Assembly: GCA_004193285.1 (NCBI GenBank)
Contig: SECP01000012.1
Location: 94,443-158,442, forward strand
Source of the DNA: Myxococcales bacterium
Lineage (GTDB): Bacteria; Myxococcota_A; Polyangia; Polyangiales; Polyangiaceae
DNA: 64,000 bases
Reading direction: 5' to 3'
This document shows, piece by piece, positions 1 through 6,845 of this stretch (position 1 is its first letter; every line of letters starts with the position of its first letter). A program made the position numbers and the translations under genes. Under the pieces are notes generated by a model. It was not told where the DNA came from. It did no database searches and saw only the letters and a list, made by a program, of their open reading frames with translations.

Positions 1-1
1 C

Positions 2-313
2 TATGCCGAGAATGCTCGCTGCTTTGCGCAGGCCATCGGCGGCCAAGCCGGGCTCCGCGTCCTCAACGACGTTTGCTTCAACCAGGTCGTGGTGCTCCTG
101 GACGCGAAGGCCGGCACGGAGCCTGCCGCGTGGACCATCCAGGTCGTGCGCGCACTGCAAGCGGAAGGGACCTGCTACGCCACACCGAGCAGTTGGCATG
201 GGCGGCCAGTGATCCGCTTCTCATTCTGCAACGCCACCACGACCCAGGAGGACGCCCTACGCATGGCGGGCGCGCTCGGTCGCGTGATTGCTGAAGAACA
301 GGCTCGCGAATGA
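2..313 (+). CDS. PLP-dependent group II decarboxylase, C-terminal fragment
   Basis: The reading frame is open from the window edge, so only the last ~103 residues are present and the start lies outside. The fragment looks like the C-terminal small domain of aromatic-L-amino-acid/tyrosine-type PLP decarboxylases: a 'VLNDVCFNQVVV' strand, a helix followed by 'LQAEGTCYATPSSWHGRP', then 'IRFSFCNATTT' and a closing helix. The PLP lysine would lie upstream and cannot be checked, so the substrate is unknown. The family assignment is by pattern and is fairly secure; aspartate, glutamate or aromatic specificity is not decidable. Confidence 0.75.
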   Translation, partial: YAENARCFAQAIGGQAGLRVLNDVCFNQVVVLLDAKAGTEPAAWTIQVVRALQAEGTCYATPSSWHGRPVIRFSFCNATTTQEDALRMAGALGRVIAEEQARE

Positions 314-420
314 CCAAAGCGAAAGCCGGTGTCCGCTTCTGCGACGTTTTCCAGTCACACTACGAGGTTCCATCCCCAAAACTTTGAGCCGGCGCGCGTC
401 CGCTTGGGTACATTTCTCGG

Positions 421-1506
421 ATGTCGTCGCTGCGCTCGTTCACGCCTGTCGTTGCTCTCGCGGTCCTCGGTGCTTGCTCGCTCGCCTCACCCGCGCGCGC
501 GGAAGTGCTCTTCAGAGGCGACATGGAAACCGGGGACTTCAAGCAGTGGGACTACCTACTCAAAGAAGAGGGGCTGAGCGTCGCGATGGACCCGGTGGCG
601 GAGGGAAAGTACTCCGGCAAAATCACGATCTCCAACAAGGAGCTTTGGACCAACGGCCTGAATCGCGTCGAGGTGCAGCACCAGCCGGACGCTGCGTACG
701 TCACCGAAGGCAAGGAGGTCTACTACGGCTTCAGCTTCTACCTGCCGGAGACGCTGACGAACGACAACCATCAGATCCTGTACTGGGAAACGACCGAGAC
801 CTACCAGCAGGTGATGCAGCTCGCGGTAGAAGGCGAGAAGGTCCGCTTCGCCACGCAGAAGCCCGCCTGGAAGGTCCACTGGGAAGCCGACGCCAAAGCT
901 ACCGCTGGCAAGTGGCACCGAGTGGTCGTTCACGTGAAATGGGCAGCCGGCGCGGACAGCGGCCAGGTCGACCTGTGGTTCGACGGTGAGCAAGTCGTCA
1001 CGGCCGGTAAGGCTCAAACCTTTCTCGGCACCCCCGCGTTCGTCCAGCACGGCATCTTGCGCGACACGATCGACAAGGTTGAAACGCTCTACTTCGACGA
1101 CGCGCGAGCCGGCAGCACGTTGGACGACGTGCTCATGCCCGCAGCGATGGGCGGCGGCGGGGGCGGCGGGTCATCGAGCGGCGGCTCCTCGATGGGCGGG
1201 TCATCGAGCGGCGGCACTCCGGCTGGCGGCTCTTCGAGCGGTGGCACTGCGACGGGCGGTTCTTCGAGCGGCGGTACTGCGACGGGCGGCTCACCGACTG
1301 CGGGGGCCGGCGGCAGTGCCCCCAGCGGCGGTGCCGCAAGCGGGGGGACGCTGAGCGGCGGCGCACCGGCCGCGGCCGGCACGGCGAGCACGGGCAACCC
1401 GGCTCCCACTGATTCGAGCTGCGCCTTCTCACCGCGTCGCTCCACCGGCGCCTTCGCCCTCGCGGCTCTGCTCGGAGTCGTCGCGCTCCGTCGTCGCCGC
1501 AGCTAG
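421..1506 (+). CDS. Secreted polysaccharide lyase-like protein with MYXO-CTERM anchor
   Basis: 361 residues. An N-terminal signal peptide (1-27, cleavage after ARA) precedes a ~200-residue jelly-roll domain resembling the heparin-lyase-like polysaccharide lyase family (PF14099 type): 'FRGDMETGDFKQWD', 'NRVEVQHQPD', 'YYGFSFYLPE', 'HQILYWE', 'GKWHRVVVHVKW', 'VDLWFDGEQV'. Residues ~240-335 are a Gly/Ser/Ala/Thr linker. The C-terminus has the MYXO-CTERM layout: a Cys (SSCAFSP), a hydrophobic helix and an RRRR cluster at the very end. This tail is known in myxobacteria as a surface-sorting signal. The likely role is cell-surface cleavage of an acidic polysaccharide; the substrate is unknown. ATG start; no strong Shine-Dalgarno seen. 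Confidence 0.8.
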   Translation: MSSLRSFTPVVALAVLGACSLASPARAEVLFRGDMETGDFKQWDYLLKEEGLSVAMDPVAEGKYSGKITISNKELWTNGLNRVEVQHQPDAAYVTEGKEVYYGFSFYLPETLTNDNHQILYWETTETYQQVMQLAVEGEKVRFATQKPAWKVHWEADAKATAGKWHRVVVHVKWAAGADSGQVDLWFDGEQVVTAGKAQTFLGTPAFVQHGILRDTIDKVETLYFDDARAGSTLDDVLMPAAMGGGGGGGSSSGGSSMGGSSSGGTPAGGSSSGGTATGGSSSGGTATGGSPTAGAGGSAPSGGAASGGTLSGGAPAAAGTASTGNPAPTDSSCAFSPRRSTGAFALAALLGVVALRRRRS

Positions 1507-1650
1507 CCCGCAGCTTGCGGTTGGCCACCTTGGCTCGCCCTCGCCGCAAAGCTCACTGAAGGGGGGCGCTGCTGCAGCCGGAGCGCGGTAGCAGCTCAAG
1601 GTGGGACGATGCGATGACGGAGTTCGCATCGAGCTGCCACTGCGTCACTG

Positions 1651-3357
1651 ATGGAGGCGGCGTCGGGTTCACGCAAGTTTGGGCGCATGGCAGATTTTCT
1701 GCTTGCCCTGGGCGCACTCGGGCTCGCGTCCTGCGGACAGACCCAAGCCCGCGGGAAGCCGAGCGCCGAGGGAGGCGCGAGCGCGGCAGGGAAGGCGAGC
1801 CACGGGGGCGGCGGCTCGGCCGGAACGAACGGAGCGGGCGGCAGCGGCAGCACAGGGGTGGTGTCTTTCGAGCCGTCGGGCGCGCCCATTTACACGCGGG
1901 CCCAGCGGCTCACGGCGTCACAGTTCGAGCATGCCGCGATCGACATTCTCAGGCTGCCGGCGACGACAGAGCTCCAGACAGGCGTCGCAACGCAGCCGGG
2001 CATCACGACCTTCGACAACAACGAGCGCGCTTTGGTCGTGGACCCGAAGAATTTCCTCGCGTTCGAGGAGGCGGCGGAGAGGGCGGCCGCGCTGGCCATG
2101 GCCTCGCCCGAAGCCAGGGAGCGTCTGTACGCGGGCACGGACGCAGCGGGCTTCGTGCGTGAGGTAGGGCGGCGCGCTTTTCGGCGTCCACTTTCGGACG
2201 AAGAAGTCGACCGCTACACCGGGCTCTTCGCGCGGGGTGAAGCGCTGTACGGAGCTGCCTTCGAAAACGCCGCGCCGCTAGTGATACGGGCGCTGCTTTC
2301 CTCTCCGTCTTTCTTGTACCGGACGGAGCTCGGTCCCTCGGGAGAGCCGCTCAGCGGCTACGAGATTGCGTCGAAGCTCTCGTTTTGGCTGCGTGATACG
2401 ACGCCCAGCGACGAGCTGCTGGACGCCGCCGCCAAAGGTGAGCTGGACGAGCCGGAAGCGCTCGTAGCCATCGCTCGCGGCATGCTCGAGGAGCCCGCCG
2501 CTTCCTCGAAGATGCTCGACTTTCACAGCCAGCTCTACCGTCTCAACCGATTCGACGAGCTCACCAAGGCGGGAGTGCCGGCGTGGACGGACGCGCTCGC
2601 GATCGAAGCGAAGCAAGCTTCGCAGCGCTTCTTCGAAGGCATCTTTTCCGAAAATCTCGGCCTGCGCGAAATCCTCACCTCGTCGAGGGGGTTCGTGGGC
2701 CCGCTGCTCGCACCGCTCTACATGCAGGACGCGCCGACTGCGCTGGAAGAGCGAGAGCTAGGTCCACAGCGCATCGGTTACTTCATGCAGGCGCCGCCGC
2801 TCATGCTCACGGGAGTCAACGCGACGCCGAACATCCTCCAGCGAGGCGCGGACATCGCCCAGCAGGTGCTCTGCTTCACCTTGCCCTCACCTCCGCCAGA
2901 TATTCCGCCGCCTCCGAGCCTCGGACCCGGGTCCACGAATCGTCAGCGGACGGCCGAGTACACGGAAACCTGCGGCCTCGCCTGCCACAACGAACTCATC
3001 AACCCTCTCGGCTACGCGTTCGAGGGGTTCGATGGACTGGGCGCTGGGCGCGATACGGATAAGGGCCAGCCCATCGATGCGAGTGGAAGCTTCGGGCTGA
3101 GCGGGCCGGTGAACACCTTTTCCGACGCGCGCGAGCTCATGAACCTGTTGGCACAGGACCCGCAACCTTACGCTTGCTACGGGCAAATGCTGGCAAGCTA
3201 CGCGCTGCAGCGTGACCTCGTGCCAGGGGATATGCCGCTCATCGAGGAGCTGGGCGCGATGGGCAGCAACGGCAGCAGCAGTAGCGGCATCCAAGACATC
3301 GCGCTTGCCCTGGTCCGACACCCCACCTTCCGTTTGCGCAGCGAGGACTTGCCATGA
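1651..3357 (+). CDS. DUF1592 domain-containing lipoprotein (DUF1587/1595/1592/1588/1585)
   Basis: 568 residues from 1651. A start at 1687 would put the lipoprotein signal (hydrophobic stretch ending LASCG) right at the N-terminus and may be the true start. After a Gly/Ser linker the five domains of this family appear in order: DUF1587 ('RAQRLTASQFEHAAIDIL'), DUF1595 ('VGRRAFRRPLSDEEVDRY'), DUF1592 ('SFLYRTELG' to 'ASKLSFWLRDTTPSDELL'), DUF1588 (with a heme-like Cys/CH at 'CGLACHNELINPLGYAFE') and DUF1585 ('ACYGQMLASYALQRDL'). Such proteins are abundant in planctomycetes and myxobacteria beside DUF1552 proteins; their biochemical role is unknown. The stop overlaps the DUF1552 start by 4 nt, so the two are translationally coupled. 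Confidence 0.9.
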   Translation: MEAASGSRKFGRMADFLLALGALGLASCGQTQARGKPSAEGGASAAGKASHGGGGSAGTNGAGGSGSTGVVSFEPSGAPIYTRAQRLTASQFEHAAIDILRLPATTELQTGVATQPGITTFDNNERALVVDPKNFLAFEEAAERAAALAMASPEARERLYAGTDAAGFVREVGRRAFRRPLSDEEVDRYTGLFARGEALYGAAFENAAPLVIRALLSSPSFLYRTELGPSGEPLSGYEIASKLSFWLRDTTPSDELLDAAAKGELDEPEALVAIARGMLEEPAASSKMLDFHSQLYRLNRFDELTKAGVPAWTDALAIEAKQASQRFFEGIFSENLGLREILTSSRGFVGPLLAPLYMQDAPTALEERELGPQRIGYFMQAPPLMLTGVNATPNILQRGADIAQQVLCFTLPSPPPDIPPPPSLGPGSTNRQRTAEYTETCGLACHNELINPLGYAFEGFDGLGAGRDTDKGQPIDASGSFGLSGPVNTFSDARELMNLLAQDPQPYACYGQMLASYALQRDLVPGDMPLIEELGAMGSNGSSSSGIQDIALALVRHPTFRLRSEDLP

Positions 3358-4781
3358 TCAATCCGCAGCCTCCGCACCCGCGACGCAAGCTGAATCGGCG
3401 CTCATTTTTGAGGGGAGCGGCCGGGGTGAGCGTCGCCCTGCCGTTCCTCGAGGGCTTGCCAGGCCGCTCCGCGTGGGCGGCGGATGAGCAGCCGACTTTC
3501 AGTTTGTTCATGTGCGCCGCGGGCGGCGTCGTGCCGGAAAAGTTTTTCCCGAATGCGCACGGCCCTCTGACGACGGAGGGGCTGACGAGCGCCGGAAAGG
3601 CGACGAGCCAACTGGCACGACACGCGGCGCGCCTGCTCTTCGTTTCGGGGATCGACTACCCGCCCTCGCTCGCCGACGTTCATCGGGAAGGCCTCGTGAT
3701 GTCCCTGACGGGGCGCGCTGCCTATTCGGACAGCGAGCATGGCGACTGCGGACAGCCGACTCCCTGCCTCCTGGCAGGAGGGCGCTCCGCCGACTGGGAG
3801 GTGTGCGCCCGCGCGGCAGAGCCTGGCGCAGAACCGCTCGTTCTGTACTACGGGCAGCGCGGCTTTACGAGCGAGCTCCTGTCGTGGTCCGCTCCCGCGA
3901 CCCGCGCCCCGGCCATCCTGAATCCTTACGACGTTTACCGACGACTCATCGGTCTGCTGGACGCGGACGGGCAGGCCACACCCGAGGGCTCGGATGCCTC
4001 CGAGCTGCTGCTCACCAGTCGGAAGAGCGTGCACGACATCGTGCGTGAAGAGCTGCGCGCGCTCATGAAACACCCGCGGCTCAGCTCGGCCGACCACGAG
4101 CGGCTGCAGCAGCACTTCGACTCGATCAGGGACGCAGAGGTTTCCTTCGGGGGCATGGGCAACGAAGCTGCCGAGCGCTGCGCCGCCGAGGGCTTGGACG
4201 TGACTCGCCTCCAGGCTCTACAAAACTTCGCCTGGGACTCCCGGCGCACGGAGGAGATCATTCAGCTCCACTTGAGCCTCGTCGCCCTCGCGTTCGCGTG
4301 CAACTACACCCGCAGCGCTAGCTTGCAATGGGGTGATGCTTACGACCACTCCCGGTACGCGGTGCCCTCGAACGCCCGCGACTGGAACTTGACCGAAATC
4401 AGCCATCGCCTCCAGAGCGACAGCGCCACCGGCGACGACCCCCTCGCCGCCCAGGCCCACGCGGAAATAGACGCAGTGCGGATGAACACGCTCGCGGCTG
4501 GGCTCGATCATTTCGAGGCGCGGGGGCTCGGCGATCGCTGCGTGGTGATGTGGACCAACCAGTACACGAACGGCCCCTACCATTCCCCGAAGGATGTCCC
4601 GCACATCGTTTGGGGTAGCCCAGGTGGCTACTTGAAGCAGGGCGCCTACGTGGGCGCGGAGAGCAGCGGCAACAATCGCCTCCTCAACGCGGTCCTCACC
4701 GCCGCCCTTCACGGTACGGGCCAAACCGTGGAAGATTTCGGCGAAGGCATCGGCGGCCCGCTCGAAGTGGCGCTCGCTTAG
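3354..4781 (+). CDS. DUF1552 family protein, Tat-exported
   Basis: 475 residues. The N-terminus carries a twin-arginine signal: N-R-R-S-F-L-R followed by a hydrophobic stretch and AWA cleavage at about residue 42. The mature part is a typical DUF1552 protein ('HREGLVMSLTGRAAY', 'ILNPYDVYRRLIG', 'KSVHDIVREELRALM', 'ASLQWGDAYDHSRY', 'HIVWGSPGGYLKQG'), probably related to the alkaline-phosphatase-like/DUF1501 proteins. Start ATG at 3354 overlaps the upstream DUF1592 stop (ATGA), the usual pairing for the two families. Tat export implies folding, possibly with a metal cofactor, in the cytoplasm. Substrate unknown. Confidence 0.9.
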   Translation: MINPQPPHPRRKLNRRSFLRGAAGVSVALPFLEGLPGRSAWAADEQPTFSLFMCAAGGVVPEKFFPNAHGPLTTEGLTSAGKATSQLARHAARLLFVSGIDYPPSLADVHREGLVMSLTGRAAYSDSEHGDCGQPTPCLLAGGRSADWEVCARAAEPGAEPLVLYYGQRGFTSELLSWSAPATRAPAILNPYDVYRRLIGLLDADGQATPEGSDASELLLTSRKSVHDIVREELRALMKHPRLSSADHERLQQHFDSIRDAEVSFGGMGNEAAERCAAEGLDVTRLQALQNFAWDSRRTEEIIQLHLSLVALAFACNYTRSASLQWGDAYDHSRYAVPSNARDWNLTEISHRLQSDSATGDDPLAAQAHAEIDAVRMNTLAAGLDHFEARGLGDRCVVMWTNQYTNGPYHSPKDVPHIVWGSPGGYLKQGAYVGAESSGNNRLLNAVLTAALHGTGQTVEDFGEGIGGPLEVALA

Positions 4782-5148
4782 GCACCGCGGCGCGCGCACC
4801 TGTGTGAGGCCTCACTGGGCTCACAGATCGCCTCGAAGCGGCGCGCCCGCTCGCCCATGCCAGCGCTCCGAGCAAAGCGATCGGCGCGATCGACAACGGC
4901 ACGATTCGAGGAGTGTCTCGTGCTCGTGACGTCCCTGGCTCGTAGCGACCTCGCGCAAACGAGCGTCACGGGCTCGGTCTGACGATGCGCCTACTTTTGG
5001 TCACCCAGAGAGCTTCTGCTCGCGCCAAATCACGTAGCGAGCTCACGTTGCGTGCCGCGCGGAGGCGCTTCTACCGGCCGCTGGCCAACGTAAGCTTCCG
5101 TACTAAATTTCATCAACGATTTCGAGTCCACTTAAGCTTCATCGTGCA

Positions 5149-5195
5149 ATGTACCGAACCACACATCAATCGTGCGTCAGCTGATTCGGTACATT
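5149..5195. repeat. 11-bp perfect inverted repeat, 25-nt loop
   Basis: AATGTACCGAA at 5149-5159 is the exact reverse complement of TTCGGTACATT at 5185-5195. The right arm overlaps the edge of dispersed element copy A (5184-5279). No T-run follows, so it is not a textbook terminator. It could be a protein-binding site or the stem of a structured RNA. Confidence 0.55.
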
Positions 5196-5279
5196 CGACA
5201 AATCGCGATTTCAGCGCGCGAAATCATCGGCGAAATATAGTGCGGTTCCATACGTCGCCGCGCGGCGAGAACACGTGCC
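5184..5279 (-). repeat. Dispersed ~96-bp element, copy A
   Basis: Read on the minus strand, these 96 bases align without gaps to 62630-62725 (plus strand) with about 65 of 96 identical positions by hand count. The strongest blocks are CGACGTATGGAAC and ATGTACCGAA. Both copies are also open in the same frame and share a peptide pattern (VL.ARRRME ... ISR ... MYR). The block contains a 12-bp palindrome AAATCGCGATTT at 5200-5211; copy B has GGCGCC-AA-GGCGCC nearby. Each copy sits downstream of a tandem array. Nature unknown: structured RNA, DNA element or relic of a small coding unit. Confidence 0.5.
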
Positions 5280-5423
5280 CTCGTTGCTGCTGAAGCTTTG
5301 TCTCCAAGCCGTCCACCGACGTTCGCGTCGGCATCGAGCGCACCAAAAACCGTGACTACTGCTGCACCCGTCGCTACCGCTGAATGGGCACGACGCCCTT
5401 TCCAGTGCTGTTGGCTGGACTGA

Positions 5424-5752
5424 GTGATGCTGGACTGGCGTGACGCTGGACCTGCGTGACGCTGGACCTGCGTGACGCTGGACCTGGTGATGCTGGACCT
5501 GCGTGATGCTGGACCTGTGTGATGCTGGACCTGCGTGATGCTGGACCTGTGTGATGCTGGACCTGCGTGATGCTGGACCTGCGTGATGCTGGACCTGCGT
5601 GATGCTGGACCTGTGTGATGCTGGACCTGCGTGATGCTGGACCTGCGTGATGCTGGACCTGCGTGATGCTGGACTGCGTGATGCTGGACTGCGTGATGCT
5701 GGACTGCGTGATGCTGGACTGCGTGATGCTGGACTGCGTGATGCTGGACTGC
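5424..5752. repeat. Tandem array of 21 units, 15-16 bp
   Basis: Twenty-one head-to-tail units of GTGATGCTGGACCTGC and variants. The first units carry GTGACG, the middle units end in TGC or TGT, and the last six are a 15-bp form, GTGATGCTGGACTGC. The variants are clustered, as expected from slippage or unequal exchange. On the minus strand the array keeps frames open and reads as low-complexity peptides (HHAVQ, GPASRRSSITQ), but no credible start or family supports translation. It lies just after the 3' end of the hydrolase at 5790-6716. Confidence 0.95.
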
Positions 5753-5789
5753 GGTTGGCGGTTGGTTGAAGGTCGGGGAGACGAGCCCA

Positions 5790-6716
5790 CTACTCCTGGA
5801 CCCACCGCGGATCGCCTGCCGTGAGCCAAGCAAAGTGCTCGCGCAGTTGTCGTTCCATGAGGGAGCCATAGCTGTGACCGGCGCCGGGGGCGTGGGCCAC
5901 GAGCGTTTGGACTTGAGTGGCGTGCAAGTAGTCGGCGCAGCGCTGGGCGGTGCGCACGCAGTAGACGGAGCCGCAAGCGAAGAGCACGCGGTCGCCGCCT
6001 CCGCCCGCGTACTTTCGAGCCGCAAACGGGGACCACTCGTTGAAGAAGCCGTTGCCGCCCTCCACGAGTGCGGCGCGCGGAAATTGAGCCGGATGCAGCG
6101 CGATCACGAGGGCGCCGTGGATCGCGCCTTGTGAAAAGCCTGCCCAGACCGCGGCGCTTCGGTCGAGGCGTTCGGGGTAGCGCTCCGCAAGAGCGTCGAT
6201 GGCGGCAAGCACCTCGCGCGCCAATGCAAAGTGGTCGGGATAGAAGTACGCGGCGTGCTCGGGGGGTGTGTACCGGTTCGTGCGCCGCCCGCGTGGGCAC
6301 AAGACGAACCCCTGCGCTGCCGTGACGCGTCGCCAAAGTTGGCAGTGCGGCTCCGGACGGTCCCAGGCGCCATGAGCGGCGACGAGCAGGGGTCTCTTCC
6401 CATCCGCGTCGCGCGGCAGTGAAACCACCGCGGCTTCGTAACCGGGCACCGGGAGGTCGACGAACGCTGCTTCGTGGGGCACGGTGCCGCTCGCATAAGC
6501 GCGACGTGCGGGGCCGCTCGCCGAAGCGGAAGGCGGGGGGCCGCTCGTGGCGGTGGTGGCAGCGGGCGCGGTCGGAGAGCCGATGGCGGGAACACAGCCA
6601 ACGCCCATGGCCGCGACTAGAGAGAGGGCCCGGCTGGAGCGACGCACGGCCGAGGTGGTGTGCAAGTGAAGTGCCAAGCGGTGGTCGCGCACGCGGTGGC
6701 GGACGGCAGGCTGCAC
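5790..6716 (-). CDS. Alpha/beta hydrolase-like lipoprotein
   Basis: 308 residues from the ATG at 6716. A GTG at 6647 would give a cleaner lipoprotein signal (RRSSRALSLVAAMGVGC) and may be the real start. After an Ala/Ser/Pro linker comes an esterase-type fold: 'RPLLVAAHGAWDRPE' (oxyanion strand), 'GFSQGA' nucleophile elbow, and a terminal 'GHSYG' supplying the His. It resembles dienelactone-hydrolase or PHB-esterase-like exported enzymes; the substrate is unknown. It is transcribed towards the tandem array at 5424-5752 and divergently from the sulfatase. Confidence 0.75.
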   Translation of the reverse strand: MQPAVRHRVRDHRLALHLHTTSAVRRSSRALSLVAAMGVGCVPAIGSPTAPAATTATSGPPPSASASGPARRAYASGTVPHEAAFVDLPVPGYEAAVVSLPRDADGKRPLLVAAHGAWDRPEPHCQLWRRVTAAQGFVLCPRGRRTNRYTPPEHAAYFYPDHFALAREVLAAIDALAERYPERLDRSAAVWAGFSQGAIHGALVIALHPAQFPRAALVEGGNGFFNEWSPFAARKYAGGGGDRVLFACGSVYCVRTAQRCADYLHATQVQTLVAHAPGAGHSYGSLMERQLREHFAWLTAGDPRWVQE

Positions 6717-6845
6717 GGATTGTCTTGCATAACGGAAATTTGTGCACTAAAAAGCCGGGGCTTCATGAGCGCTGACGCCTGTATCTAGTCGCCAAGTTGG
6801 CCGAATCGGGCCGAATTGGCGACGTTTCCCGTGAAAGGTCCGTTC

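Larger units (their letters stand above)
4782..5423. other. Non-coding stretch before tandem array
   Basis: No credible gene. The first part (4782-5090) is ordinary GC-rich spacer in which I see nothing. From about 5090 to 5280 the base composition is clearly more AT-rich than the surroundings. That part holds an inverted repeat and copy A of a dispersed element, both listed separately. The rest (5280-5423) leads into the tandem array. Short open frames here have Arg-rich composition without family resemblance. Confidence 0.6.

Noticed and set aside
4985..5293. 102-codon plus-strand open frame
   Set aside because: Arg/Ser/His-rich, no ribosome-binding site, and it overlaps the inverted repeat and the dispersed element; no family resemblance.
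5424..5752. CRISPR or iteron-type origin
   Set aside because: Units are only 15-16 bp with no spacers, and no replication initiator gene lies near. A simple minisatellite is the better reading.
5177..6747. Long minus-strand open frames running through the 15-16-bp array and into the hydrolase gene
   Set aside because: They are low-complexity translations of the array (HHAVQ, GPASRRSSITQ) joined to out-of-frame readings of the hydrolase. The frame stays open because the repeat contains no stop.
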